DNA of 64,000 nucleotides from CAVQBP01 sp963782475. GTDB lineage: Bacteria; Bacteroidota; Ignavibacteria; Ignavibacteriales; Ignavibacteriaceae. The DNA is taken from the NCBI GenBank assembly GCA_963782475.1, contig CAWAJW010000012.1, positions 1,612,001-1,676,000 of the forward strand, written 5' to 3'. A program made the position numbers and the translations under genes. Below the pieces are notes generated by a model. The model was not told the origin of the DNA, ran no database searches, and worked only from the letters and a program-made list of their open reading frames with translations. Shown piece by piece: positions 48,704 through 59,415 of the stretch; the stretch's first letter is position 1; each line of letters starts with the position of its first letter.

Positions 48704-50173
48704 TTAAAACCTGTAAGTTGCCGTCAGCATTATCTTATCGTATTTAATATCCTGGAAAGTTCTGGATACATCGGTACCGTAATTATCGCCAATGGTTTTC
48801 CACCATCCATGTGCCCAGGCAAGATCCAATCCCAGGGTTTCCTGAGCTAAAAATCCTATACCTGCCGTAAAAAATTTCCTGTTGTAGCTGGAAGGATCTC
48901 CTTTATATGGAGAAGGCTGTACAAAAAAGCCTGTCCTTAATCTTAAGCCGACAGTTGGGACTGTATATTCCACTCCAACATTATAATTCAAGACAGCACC
49001 TAACTGATCTTTTATATCTTTATTTATTGATGCAACATCCTGCGAGCTTAATCCATCAGGATTATCAAATTTTAATTGAGAAAAATCAATTGCTGTACCT
49101 TCTGCACTAAATATAAGTCCCTTTAAGTTAACTGAAAAACCTGCACCAAACTCAAACGGAGAAACAATATCATATTTAACACTACTGTTATAATCTTGCG
49201 GCAAATTAAATGAAGGCGATATATAATTTGCAAAGTCGCTGTACCCGCTTACCGTGAAGTTTTCTTTAACAGTATAGTATTTAGGGAACTGAACAGTTAA
49301 GCCGAACCTTCCAAAATTATTAAACTGATAGATTAATCCCGCTTTTGCATTCCATCCTGATATATCCCAGTTTAAGATCCTATTTAAATAGAATGTCTGG
49401 AAATCCGTCGGAGAGGGCTGATCACCTGTGGCAATTGCACCCTGGTAAATACCTTTTAAATCATCTTCATAATAATCGTTGCTGGAATTATAACTGCCTG
49501 TAATTATATTAAGATTTAATCCTAAAAAAAGATTTTGAGCAGCTTCGATAGCTCCTGAAAATGTCCAGTTATTCGTTGAACCGGTATTCAAAATAGTACC
49601 GCTTTGATTAAGATTGCCATTTATCGGCGTCACAAGGTTGGTATCTGTAAGTCTAAGGTCATATGGTATATTATAAGGATATCCCTGATTATCATAGTAG
49701 GTATCCTGATTTAAAACCTGGATTAAGGAGTTATTGCCGCTGTTAAAACCATTAAATTTTAAAGCACCGGTAAAATCTTTGGTATTATGATAAGAGATCC
49801 CGAAAACCAGGCTGCCTCTTACGGTGGGAAATGGAAAAGCAAAGCTTAACCTGTCCAGTCTTGTAGTGCTGTTTGAATAATTAGTAGTGTTGCCGAAAAA
49901 AGTGGCATCATTACTGAAAGTTGAATAATCTATCCCACCGGAAAATTCCAGTCTTTTTAATAAACCGAACCCGGCAGGATTATAATAAGCGGCAGAAGCA
50001 TCATCGCTCAAACCGATATATGCGTCGCCCATTCCTAAAGCTCTTGCATTAGCACCTATTCCACTGGAACCTAATCTTATTGCATCTGGAACTCCCTGTG
50101 AATAAATGAATGAGCTGCAAATAAAAAGAAGGGCGAAAACTTTACTGCAGTTAGAATAAAAGTTTCTAGACAT
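48704..50173 (-). CDS. FadL/OMPP1-like outer-membrane barrel
   Basis: A 489-residue protein with a signal peptide (about 1-25, VFALLFICSSFIYSQ). After it, GIGANARALGMGDAYIGL and DDASAAYYNPAGFG are the hallmark of the FadL/UPF0164 outer-membrane group, and the rest is alternating beta strands ending in MLTATYRF (terminal Phe, as barrels do). Family members import hydrophobic molecules or, as in PorV relatives, serve T9SS; sequence does not decide. Its start overlaps the stop of the upstream lipoprotein gene (TAATG), so the two are translationally coupled. Confidence 0.85.
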   Translation of the reverse strand: MSRNFYSNCSKVFALLFICSSFIYSQGVPDAIRLGSSGIGANARALGMGDAYIGLSDDASAAYYNPAGFGLLKRLEFSGGIDYSTFSNDATFFGNTTNYSNSTTRLDRLSFAFPFPTVRGSLVFGISYHNTKDFTGALKFNGFNSGNNSLIQVLNQDTYYDNQGYPYNIPYDLRLTDTNLVTPINGNLNQSGTILNTGSTNNWTFSGAIEAAQNLFLGLNLNIITGSYNSSNDYYEDDLKGIYQGAIATGDQPSPTDFQTFYLNRILNWDISGWNAKAGLIYQFNNFGRFGLTVQFPKYYTVKENFTVSGYSDFANYISPSFNLPQDYNSSVKYDIVSPFEFGAGFSVNLKGLIFSAEGTAIDFSQLKFDNPDGLSSQDVASINKDIKDQLGAVLNYNVGVEYTVPTVGLRLRTGFFVQPSPYKGDPSSYNRKFFTAGIGFLAQETLGLDLAWAHGWWKTIGDNYGTDVSRTFQDIKYDKIMLTATYRF

Positions 50174-50667
50174 TATCTCCTCCCGTTCCCGGAATTTCTA
50201 TTTCCATTATTGTTTCTTGCTGAATTATTGCCGTCATTTGACCTTGAACTTCCAGATGCTTTCGTTTGATCACCTGAATTATTATTCGAGCTGGTTTTAG
50301 AAGCCGCATTTGAACTATCATTCGGATGTTCATTTCTTGATGGGGTTTCAGTTCTTATAACCGGTCTATTATCATTGGTCGGTGTATTTCTTGAACCGTT
50401 TTCATTTCTAACAGAATTCACTGCGCTGCTTCCGCCAGTTGATTGAGTTGGAATCGGTGTAGGAGCTATATATAAATGCCGATCCCTTACCCACCAGGGG
50501 TAATCATAATAATAGTTATATTCTCCATAATATGGTTCAGAGTAATATGGCTGGTTATAACTTTCAGACGGTAATTGTTCATCCGGTGACCATAACATTG
50601 TATAGCAGCCGCTGAAAGAAATTACCGTTATCACTATAAGAATTATCTTAATTAAATATTTTTTCAT
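50173..50667 (-). CDS. Lipoprotein with Asn/Ser-rich tail
   Basis: 164 residues. Lipobox SFSGC with Cys21, followed by YTMLWSPDEQLP. The middle is Tyr/Pro-rich (QPYYSEPYYGEY) and the final 80 residues are low-complexity Asn/Ser/Gly/Arg. I recognise no family. Together with the upstream lipoprotein, which also begins GCYT after the lipobox, it looks like a paralogous or functional pair that precedes the barrel gene. The low-complexity tail may sit outside or span the envelope (inference). Confidence 0.7.
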   Translation of the reverse strand: MKKYLIKIILIVITVISFSGCYTMLWSPDEQLPSESYNQPYYSEPYYGEYNYYYDYPWWVRDRHLYIAPTPIPTQSTGGSSAVNSVRNENGSRNTPTNDNRPVIRTETPSRNEHPNDSSNAASKTSSNNNSGDQTKASGSSRSNDGNNSARNNNGNRNSGNGRR

Positions 50668-50673
50668 TTTATT

Positions 50674-51708
50674 TTATCTCCTTCTACTGGAAGAACCTCC
50701 ACTGCTTCTTCCGCCGCCGCTGCTTCTTGGTGAAGAGGAACTGCTCGGTGGCGAATATGATCTCGATGGCGGAGAACTTCTAGGTGGCGAATATGATCTC
50801 TGAGGCGGAGAACTTCGAGGCGGTGAATATGATTTCTGAGGCGGATGATAAGAACTATTATTACCGCTTCTTGATCTCGGCTGGTACGAATTTTCTCTTG
50901 AACTTCGTTGACCGGAATTCCTTCTAACATTATATTCACTTCTTCTGCTGGAGCTTCTGCCTTTTTGTACCGATCGATTAGGTGATTCTCCCGAAACCCT
51001 TTCTCTTCTATTTCCGCTATTTGCCGAATTAACTCTCGAAGTCGTTCTTTGGCGGCCGTTATTAAATTCCCTTGAACGTCCTGATGTACTCCCTTTTTGC
51101 AATGTGCCGTTATTCCTTGTCCCTGAAAAAGAAACCCGGCCCCTGCCTTCATTTCTTCCACCTATATTATTTCTTAAGGTATAAGAACCGCGAGATCTGG
51201 TCTTGTAGTATTTATCTCCGCTGTAATAAGCATGATGACCATAATATCCTCCATAATAACCACCACCGTAATATGGTGAATAATAATAAGGATAATAACC
51301 ATAATAAGGTGAATACCACCATGAGTTCCATGTATAAGGTGTATAACACCATTCCCACGGATCCCAGTAAAAAGAATCATAATAATTTCCAAAAGTAAGA
51401 CCAAAGGAATATGATGGGGAATAATATGAATAGAACCTGTGATGGTAAGGATATCCGTATCCATCGTAGTAACCATTTACCGGGGGAGGATAATTGTCAT
51501 AATTATCATTCCCGTAATAGGTTGAATCATCGTTGTAAGTAGAATCATCATAAGTAGAATCATCATAACCATAATTATTATCATTATTATTGTTATTATA
51601 ATTTCTATTTGGATAATCTCTCATGGCAACCTGCGTATAACATCCCCCTAAAAATAGGGCAGCAACCAGGAGAATAAAAATTATGTAAAATCTTGAAAAT
51701 TTCATCAC
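50674..51708 (-). CDS. Lipoprotein, Tyr/Gly-rich with Ser-Pro-Arg repeats
   Basis: 344 residues. Lipobox FLGGC (Cys about 23) then YTQVAMRDYPNRNY. Next an Asn/Asp/Tyr-rich segment with repeated DDSTY units (about 45-70), then Tyr/Gly/Trp-rich (YYSPYYGGGYYGGYYG), then an Arg/Ser-rich basic part, and finally about seven SPPRSS/PPQRSY-like units to a terminal SSRRR. Strong charge split: acidic front, very basic tail. No known domain. It may bind nucleic acid, LPS or peptidoglycan through the basic tail, which is inference only. The gene is just six bases before the next lipoprotein. Confidence 0.7.
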   Translation of the reverse strand: MMKFSRFYIIFILLVAALFLGGCYTQVAMRDYPNRNYNNNNNDNNYGYDDSTYDDSTYNDDSTYYGNDNYDNYPPPVNGYYDGYGYPYHHRFYSYYSPSYSFGLTFGNYYDSFYWDPWEWCYTPYTWNSWWYSPYYGYYPYYYSPYYGGGYYGGYYGHHAYYSGDKYYKTRSRGSYTLRNNIGGRNEGRGRVSFSGTRNNGTLQKGSTSGRSREFNNGRQRTTSRVNSANSGNRRERVSGESPNRSVQKGRSSSRRSEYNVRRNSGQRSSRENSYQPRSRSGNNSSYHPPQKSYSPPRSSPPQRSYSPPRSSPPSRSYSPPSSSSSPRSSGGGRSSGGSSSRRR

Positions 51709-51876
51709 TAACCTCCACTAATAGCTTTTACAAATATGGACAAAAATCGTTCCTAATAAAAGAGTGAAATTCATCTCATTTGATTGCTGACAATATTAAA
51801 TTTAATATGTTTTGTATAAAATATTAAACTAATTTGTATAGATTTGAATACAAGAGGGAATGTTCGCATTAAAAAG

Positions 51877-52650
51877 TTAAAAAATACTCTTAATATATTC
51901 TATTCTGATTGCTCTATCGGCTACGGTCGGATTGAATTTTTTATTATCCAGCAGATCCCTTAAATCAAATCCGAATGTAAAACCATCTCCCAAAGACCAT
52001 CTTAAACCCATATTAAGATATCCGTTTCCATTTCCAAAGCTGTTAAAAGCATTATCATTAAATGCAAAATTATATTCTCCGATTATTGAAAAATGTGGTC
52101 CTAAAGTTTTTTCAAACCCAACATACATATCTATAAAATTATCCCCATCCTTTGTTTCCAATGAATAACTTGCACAGCCATGGATGCTTAAATACCCTAA
52201 AAATGCAAAATTTTTACTAATCGCACCAAAAAAGCCTGGGGATTTAACAGCATACCTTCCTAAAGAATCAAAATACACTCCCTTCCCCTGTGAGTCAAAT
52301 CCTAAAGTTATTGCCGGCATAGTGATGGATTCATTGAACAATCTGAACCGTATATTTATACCTGGCAGCTTATACCATTGCGGGTCCCCTGCACCAATTA
52401 TATTGGCGCCGCCGTAAGAAATTCCAAAACTAATATTATCGAATACACCAACCTCAAGCTTCGATATTAAAACTCCTTGGGGAAGAATATCATTTGTAAA
52501 TCCGACATAACCTTTTTCCAAAATTCCTGCAGTCGGCATATCAATCAGATATCTATATTCATATTTGGCTTTATCGCCGGCAGTACCTTGTGCAAAAATA
52601 TTTGTAATTAATAAAAACGATATGAAAAAGAGAAGGGCTTTAACTCTCAT
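51877..52650 (-). CDS. Outer-membrane beta-barrel protein, unknown role
   Basis: 257 residues with a signal peptide (MRVKALLFFISFLLITNIFAQ). The mature protein is made of strands with alternating hydrophobic residues (VGFTNDILPQGVLISKLEVGVFDNISFGISYG, shortened here) and ends in IEYIKSIF, a barrel-type terminal Phe. Late repeats such as LNMGLRWSLGDGFTFGFDLRD resemble YjbH-like or porin-like barrels. No function is assigned. A near-perfect TTG/TAnnTTTG promoter lies just upstream, and the start lacks a Shine-Dalgarno, as is common in Bacteroidota. Confidence 0.7.
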   Translation of the reverse strand: MRVKALLFFISFLLITNIFAQGTAGDKAKYEYRYLIDMPTAGILEKGYVGFTNDILPQGVLISKLEVGVFDNISFGISYGGANIIGAGDPQWYKLPGINIRFRLFNESITMPAITLGFDSQGKGVYFDSLGRYAVKSPGFFGAISKNFAFLGYLSIHGCASYSLETKDGDNFIDMYVGFEKTLGPHFSIIGEYNFAFNDNAFNSFGNGNGYLNMGLRWSLGDGFTFGFDLRDLLDNKKFNPTVADRAIRIEYIKSIF

Positions 52651-52678
52651 TATAAAATTCTATATGAATTAGCTTGAA

Positions 52679-52708
52679 CAAAAATAGCAATAAACATTTT
52701 TTGTACAA
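52679..52708 (-). promoter_or_regulatory. Bacteroidota-type promoter of the 51877 gene
   Basis: Minus strand: TTG (52708-52706), spacer of 19, TATTTTTG (52686-52679). Full match to the consensus. It leaves about 29 bases to ATG 52650. Confidence 0.65.
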
Positions 52709-52825
52709 AATTTTTTAAAAGCCGGAACTTGAAATTTATTCACTGAAATAGTTACAGAACTAATTTTTTGTATGACGGAATTATTCTAATTCAGAATTTA
52801 TTTTTGTAAATCGATTTCTGCTATT

Positions 52826-53203
52826 TCATTTAAGATAAATATTTATTTCAATGGCAGAAGGTAAAAGTGCATATTTCGATTTCACATAAAGAATGATTCT
52901 CCCCGGTTTATTTTTTGATTTAATCTTTAAGATGCCCCTGCCATTATCTTCGGATAAAATATCTATTAAATCATTCCCTTCCTTAATATTAAATGCTGCC
53001 GGTGCTTTTCTAAACGGTGCTTCCCATCCGAATGCATTAATAGGTTCTGAAGAAATTGTAATAATAGATTTTGAATCAGCCGGCAGCGATTGCGGTTTAA
53101 CAGCATAAGTAACTTCATAAATATTAAAAACATAAAGGTAAGAAAACATAGCTGCTAAAATTATCAGGATAATAAAAATAAAGTAAATCTTAATTCTCCT
53201 CAT
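52826..53203 (-). CDS. Membrane-anchored small protein with Ig-like fold
   Basis: 125 residues. One N-terminal hydrophobic anchor (about 7-28, IYFIFIILIILAAMFSYLYV), then a beta-sandwich-like extracytoplasmic domain (VKPQSLPADSKSIITISSEP, RIILYVKSKY) that resembles bacterial Ig-like repeats (the 'adequate substitute' pattern PADSKS). It lies 56 bases after the ATP-grasp gene on the same strand. Function unknown. Confidence 0.6.
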   Translation of the reverse strand: MRRIKIYFIFIILIILAAMFSYLYVFNIYEVTYAVKPQSLPADSKSIITISSEPINAFGWEAPFRKAPAAFNIKEGNDLIDILSEDNGRGILKIKSKNKPGRIILYVKSKYALLPSAIEINIYLK

Positions 53204-53259
53204 TGAATGTATATCTGCTTAATTTGACAGATTATTAAACATTTTAACAATTTATATCT

Positions 53260-54179
53260 CTAAGCTTTAAATTTCCTTTTTTCCCTTAAAATAGTTCTGA
53301 GCATATTATTAACTATCTGATATCCCACAGAATCCGGAACTCCGTCGAGATGTTTTGATTTAAGCCTCATATCGCATTGATCATTTACATAATCAATTAC
53401 AACAAATTTATTATCATTAGTAAAAACTATTTCCGTCGAAAAAAAATCAAGTCCTGTAATTCTGGCAATGGTTCTTGTTATACTAAAAAGTTTTTTTAAA
53501 CCGTAATATTCAATTTCTTCCGGCTTTAGTTCATCATAAAGATGAGTTTGATCATCCCACCAAACAGGGATAGGCCTTCCGAAAGCCCAAAATGATCGAA
53601 ACCAGGCCCGTTTTCCATTCAGCATCCTCGGATAAATTTTTTCCTGGAGAATATATTTATCATCTGTATTAGTTAATCTTTCATCCAGGACTTCCCTCAG
53701 GGATTCGGCTCCTGTTACAACCCCGACTCCTCCCCCTGTCGTGTTGCATGGTTTAATTATAAATGGTCTGCCTAGAATTTCCAGCTCTTCAATAGTAATT
53801 GCTATTTGTTCAATTTCACTATGAGGAGGAATAATAATTGAATAAGGTACATTCAATCCTGAAGTTATAAATTCAAGGTGCATGCTTGCTTTATCTATTG
53901 CATGGAGAACTTTTTTGTAGGGATTAAAAATTATTGTCTTTCTCCTGTTGAGCATTTGCCCGAGAGCTTCAAAATCATGCATCTACATCCCACGCTCTAT
54001 CAAGATAGAAATTAAATCCCAGTTTTCTGTTAACAATCATTTCTTTAACTTCAGGGAGGTTATGATAAGATAAAATAAAAGTGGAAATCTCTGCATCCTG
54101 AAGGGTTTTTTCAATCAAGATCAAGCAGACCATCATCATATTCCCAAACATAGGCAAATCCTAAATCGAAAATTTCCAT
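53260..54179 (-). CDS. ATP-grasp ligase-like protein (two frameshifts)
   Basis: About 306 residues if three frames are joined: ATG 54179 (MEIFDLGFAYVWEYDDG), a middle frame from about 54115 (LIEKTLQDAEISTFILSYH) and the rest from about 53982 (HDFEALGQMLNRRKT). The C-terminal two-thirds show the ATP-grasp fold: PFIIKPCNTTGGGVGV (nucleotide lid), ILQEKIYPRMLNGKRAWFR, and FVVIDYVNDQCDMR with metal-binding acids. It belongs near RimK or D-Ala ligase-like enzymes that join an amine to a carboxylate; the substrate cannot be told. Breaks look like single-base errors. Confidence 0.75.
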
Positions 54180-54388
54180 GATAAAATAATTTATTGAAGA
54201 ATTTCTTATAAAAATATTATTAACTCAGCTTCTATGCAAGGTTTTAACCTTTTTTGTTAAAAGTGATTAAGCAATAGCAAATCCTTCTGCATAATGATCT
54301 TTCATTGGTTTACAGCTTTACTCTTTTCAATTCCCTTTTAATATTTTCCTACTGTAACTATATTTATATTTTTAAAATTTAATAACAA

Positions 54389-56184
54389 ATGATAAATATC
54401 AGAAATTTCTGCATAGTTGCACATATTGATCATGGTAAATCTACTATAGCTGACTGCCTTCTCGAAAATACCGGGACAGTTTCCCTGAGAGAAGCTAAAG
54501 CTCAGCTTCTAGATAATCTGGATCTTGAAAGGGAACGCGGTATAACAATAAAATCGCACGCCATCCAGATGAAATATAAAGCAAGTGATGGTACTGACTA
54601 TATCTTAAATCTAATTGACACGCCAGGCCATGTTGATTTTACTTATGAAGTTTCCCGTTCACTTGCTGCCTGCGAAGGTGCTTTGCTTATTGTTGATGCT
54701 GCACAGGGTGTTGAGGCTCAGACAATCTCAAATCTATATCTGGCTTTTGATGCCGGCTTGGAAATTATTCCTGTTTTAAATAAAATTGATTTGCCAAGTG
54801 CCGAAATTGATAAAGTCAGAAAACAGATCATGGATTTACTTGGGTGCAAAGAGGAAGAAATACTTTTAGCATCAGCAAAAACAAAAGTAGGAATAGTTGA
54901 AATTCTTGAAGCAATAGTGAAAAGGATTCCCGCTCCATCAGGTGACCCCGATGCTCCTCTTCAAGCATTAATTTTTGATTCTGTTTTTGATCCTTATAGA
55001 GGTGCAGTAGCTTATATCAGGTTATTTAATGGTAAAATGAAAACCAATGATAAAATAAAATTTTTTGCTGTCGATAGAGAATATGAAGCGGAAGAGATAG
55101 GAATTTTGGGACTTAGAAGGATAAAAACAGATGAGCTTTCTTCTGGAAATGTCGGATATTTAATCGCGGGTATTAAAGATGTTCATGATGCAAAAGTCGG
55201 GGATACCGTAACTCTTAAAAACTATTCGGCTGAAAAAGCTTTACCCGGGTATAAAGAAGTGAAGCCGATGGTTTACAGCGGGTTATATCCAACCGATTCC
55301 GATGATTTTGAAGATTTGCGGGATGCTTTGGAAAAATTCCGATTAAATGATTCGGCATTTATATTTCAGCCGGAAACTTCTGCTGCATTAGGCTTTGGGT
55401 TTAGATGCGGTTTCCTCGGGCTGCTGCACATGGAAATAGTACAGGAAAGACTTCTCCGCGAATATAATCAATCGATTATTACTACTCTTCCTAACGTTGA
55501 ATATCATACTTATAAAAAAAACGGAGAAGAAATTATTGTAGATAACCCGGCGTTGATGCCTGAAGTCGGCGAAATCGAAAGGATAGAAGAACCTTATGTA
55601 AAAGCGCAAATTGTTTGTCCGAGTGAATATATTGGAAATTTAATGCAGCTTTCAATGGAAAAAAGAGGAATATATAAAAATACTTCCTACCTCGATCCGA
55701 CACGGGCCGATCTTCATGTTTGAATTACCGCTATCGGAAATAATTTTTGATTTTTATGATAAATTAAAATCAATGTCACGGGGGTATGCTTCTTTTGATT
55801 ATGAATATATAGGATATAAAGAATCAGAGCTTGTTAAACTTGATATACTTTTAAATGGTGAGCCTGTTGATGCATTATCAATGATAGTTCATAAAAATAA
55901 AGCTTATGATTGGGGCAGAAAAGTCTGCAGCAAATTGAAAGATCTTATTCCCGCGGCAGATGTTTGAAATAAGCATTCAGGCTGCAATAGGTACAAAGGT
56001 TATTTCAAAATCGGTTGTTAAAGCTTTAAGAAAAAATGTTCTTGCAAAATGTTACGGCGGTGATATAACCCGTAAAAGAAAGCTGCTTGAAAAACAAAAG
56101 GAGGGGAAGAAAAGAATGAAGCAGGTAGGGAATGTAGAAATTCCGCAGGAAGCTTTCCTTGCCGTGCTGCAAATTGATGAATGA
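54389..56184 (+). CDS. lepA: Elongation factor 4 (two frameshifts)
   Basis: A translational GTPase that back-translocates ribosomes, about 598 residues. G1 AHIDHGKST, effector RGITIKSHAI, G3 DTPGHVDF, G4 NKIDLP; then domains II-V. After TRADLH the frame stops at 55721-55723; deleting one g near 55711 gives HFELPLSEI as in the family. The second break at 55960 falls in KLKDLIP; dropping one base gives LIPRQMFE, which is the conserved sequence. The last part (AKCYGGDITRKRKLLEKQK, VPQEAF-like IPQEAFLAVL) is fully canonical. These corrections are strong evidence for sequence errors. Confidence 0.95.
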
Positions 56185-57114
56185 TTGGACAAAAAGTGTT
56201 CTTTAAAGAGAATAGAAGCACGGAAAAAGATAATCAGAATATCGCTTCAAACAAAAGCATAAAATTAAAAAGATATTTTTTTCTTCTTTTTTTCACATTT
56301 CTACTAGCTCTTTTTATCAGGGGATTTCTCCTTGAGGCTTATAAAATACCTACCGGTTCAATGGAAAATACTTTATTACCGGGGGATTTTATACTTGTTA
56401 ATAAAGCTGCATATTCGATTTCTACTCCACGTACAATACCTATTTTCAATATTAAAATTCCAAGAGTTGAACTGGTTAATCTGGCCGAACCCAAAAGGAA
56501 CGATGTAATTGTGTTTGAATTTCCGGGAAATATTTATGAATTACATTCTGTTAACCGATGAAAATTATGTAAAGAGAGTAATTGGAGAACCGGGAGATCT
56601 TTTACAGATAATAGATAAGAAAGTTTATATAAATGGTAAGAAAATCCCTGCCCCGTCTTTAGCTTTATTTGATCCTTCGGATATCAGAATGAAAGGGATG
56701 GAAGGAAGAGGTATTTTCCCTCCCGGTAAAAAATGGAATAAAGATAATTATGGACCTATATTAATCCCTTATAAAGGTTTAACTATTGATATTAATACAA
56801 AAAATATTCAGGAATGGGGGATGATTATTGACAGGGAATTCAATAAAAAAGTTGTAAGGGTTGAAGGGACTGTTATTACAATAAATGATAAGCCGGTTAG
56901 AAATTATAAATTTAAAAAAAATTATTATTTTGTTCTTGGAGATAATAGAGATAATAGTCTTGACAGCCGTTACTGGGGTTTTGTTCCGGCTGATAAAATT
57001 ATCGGCAGGGCATTTTTAATTTATTGGTCAATTGATATCAACAAAACAGAATCAGGCATAAGCAATTTCTTCAAATCTATCAGGACTGATAGAATATTTA
57101 AAACAGTTAAATAA
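56181..57114 (+). CDS. lepB: Signal peptidase I (frameshift near 56550)
   Basis: An inner-membrane serine/lysine protease that removes Sec signal peptides. The N-terminal anchor is FFLLFFTFLLALFIRGF; the nucleophile Ser lies in YKIPTGSMENTLLPGD; the catalytic Lys in VKRVIGEPGD; domain E is GDNRDNSLDSRYWGFVP. About 310 residues, joined over two frames; the first stops at 56559-56561 (ELHSVNR) and the second provides LTDENYVKRVIG. ATG 56181 overlaps the lepA stop by four bases, the usual lepA-lepB coupling. Confidence 0.93.
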
Positions 57115-57198
57115 ATCCGGAGAATCGTTCACTTTTTTTATACTTCTTTTATTTGTCAAATTATTTTATTATTACTATAAATTATTTACAGCTCATTT

Positions 57199-59185
57199 AT
57201 GAATAAAATAACTACTCCTTCTATTACTGGTATTTATTACAGTATCATATTCGCAGACAAAGTATTTAATTTACTTCAAGGATAAAGGGATTAATAAAAA
57301 TGAGACCCTAAGTAAAGCTTCAATTCCATATACTGAAGCAATGAATTCTCTTTCCGAAAGAAGCATAGAGAGAAGAAAAAAAGCAATGGGGAATAATTTT
57401 ATCAGATATGAAGATATACCTATACGAAAGGACTATATAGATAAATTACAGAATTCCGGTGTAAAAATAGTCTGGGAATTAAAATGGTTTAATGCAGTCT
57501 CTGCTTATTTAAATGATGAACAGAAGAAAGAAGTCATAAATTTGCCTTTTGTTGATAAGGTGGAGCCGGTTAAGACTTTGATTTATAAACATAACAATTA
57601 TAATATAAGCAAACCTTCAATTTATAAGAGTTCAGCGATTAATGATCTCGACTATGGTCCTTCATTAAAGCAAGATGAGCTTATTAAGATACCTGAGGTT
57701 CAATCAAAGGGAATAGACGGGGAAGGAGTAATTATCGGGCTGTTAGACAGCGGTTTCAGATGGAAAACTCATGAATCCCTGGAGGCCAGAAAGGTAATTG
57801 CAGAATATGATTTTGTATTTGATGACAGTGTTACTGCAAACCAGCCCGGTGATTTACCGGCGCAGGATTCACATGGGACAAATGTTTTTTCAATAATAGG
57901 CGGATTTAAGCAGGGTGAAATAATAGGACCGGCGTATGGTGCAAGTTATATATTGGCAAAAACTGAAGACGAAAGAAGCGAAACCCATATCGAAGAAGAT
58001 AATTATGCAAGAGCATTAATCTGGATGGACTCAATAGGAGTCGATATTACAAGCTCCTCTTTGGGGTACAATGAGTTTGATAATCCTGCAGATAATTATA
58101 CTTATGCAGATATGAATGGAAAAACTGCAATTGTAACAAAGGCTGCTGAATTAGCTTTCCAGAGAGGTATTTTAACAATAACTTCCGCCGGAAATGAAGG
58201 AAATAACAAATGGCATTATATAGTTGCCCCTGCCGACGGATTTAATACTATTGCAGTTGGTGCTGTTGATAATGATAATATTGTGGCCGGTTTTAGCAGC
58301 CGAGGTCCCACGTATGACGGCAGAATTAAACCGGATATAGTCGCCCAGGGTGTAGATGTATATCATGCCGATCCTTATGATTCTGCTGCATACAGTTCCG
58401 GCGGCGGAACTTCATATGCTGCTCCTTTGGCTGCAGGGACAGCAGCATTATTACTATCAGCTTATCCGTATTTAAACAATGTTCAGGCTAGAGATATTTT
58501 ATTAAGGACTGCAGGTAATTTTTATACACCGGATAACAACAGAGGTTACGGACTAATCTCAGCGACAGAAGCAGTTTCATTTCCTAACCTGGAATTATTA
58601 AATGGAGAATATAAGCTCAATAAAGCTTTTCTTGATAATAATAAGATAAAACCCTCTACTGTTGTTTTAAATTATTTTGAGGAAGGTTCGGCTATAACTC
58701 AATTAAGTATGAATTATGACGGAAAATTGAAGTATACAGTCAATCTGCCGGTTTTTTCCATCGGTGAAAAAGTAGAATTTTATTTTACTTTTTCGGATAG
58801 TTCCGGTGAACATTTTAGAGAACCTTCTGCTGTAAATTATCATTTTAATTATGGTGATCTGCTTATCAAAACATTCAAGGATACACTAATAACTGAATTA
58901 CCATTGATAGATTCAGTTCTGGATCAAAATAGACCCAATCCTTTTGTCGGCAGGACTAAGATCCGTTTTAATTCTGCAGGCAACGAAAATGCTCAAATAA
59001 TAATTTATAATATTTTAGGGAAGAAAGTAAAAGTTTTATTTGACGGTAATCCAAATGCCGGAATAAATACCGTTTACTGGGATGGGACAACAGGATCAGG
59101 TGTACAAGCTGCCAGCGGAATTTACATTTATACTTTAAACCTAAATGGAAAATTTTATTCCAGGAAGATGGTATATTTGAAGTAG
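57199..59185 (+). CDS. T9SS-exported subtilisin-like protease (S8) (frameshift near 57213)
   Basis: About 662 residues. A start at ATG 57199 gives MNKIT, then one surplus base near 57213 breaks the frame; the other frame encodes LLLLLVFITVSYSQTKYLIYF, a signal peptide. A propeptide (to about 110) is followed by the S8 triad: Asp in IIGLLDSGFRW, His in DSHGTNVFSIIGG, Ser in GGGTSYAAPLAAGTAALLL, with Asn in TSAGNEG. The C-terminus is a T9SS type A sorting domain (VLDQNRPNPFVGRTKI, AASGIYIYTLNLNGK). It should be exported and attached to the cell surface or released. The gene follows lepB at 84 bases. Confidence 0.92.
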
Positions 59186-59189
59186 GTCA

Positions 59190-59353
59190 AAAGTCAAAAT
59201 TCAAAAGTCAAAAACATACAATCTCTTTATATAAATAATTTTAATTTTTAAAAACATTTGGTTTTTTTATCATTTTCTTATTAAAATTTTGAAAAATTAC
59301 CTTCTCTTTTAATAATTCAGCTACAAGGTTTCTTCTTTTTGAATTTTGACTTT
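59190..59353. repeat. 17-bp perfect inverted repeats bounding a 164-bp segment
   Basis: aaagtcaaaattcaaaa (59190-59206) and ttttgaattttgacttt (59337-59353) are exact inverted repeats, starting five bases after the protease stop. The left arm is part of a run of gtcaaaa units. The interior is AT-rich and has no frame. It may be a small mobile or dispersed intergenic repeat, or a weak terminator. Confidence 0.6.
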
Positions 59354-59415
59354 AATAATTCCCTCTTTACCCGGAAATTCTTAAATTAAAATTCCAATTA
59401 TTACCATTTTTAAAT

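Noticed and set aside
50664..51161. 165-codon frame overlapping the repetitive lipoprotein gene
   Set aside because: Same strand, alternate frame of a low-complexity region; its repeats only mirror the Ser-Pro-Arg codons.
55700..55970. Programmed ribosomal frameshifting in lepA
   Set aside because: No slippery heptamer with downstream pseudoknot is apparent, lepA is not known for it, and one-base correction restores conserved sequence.
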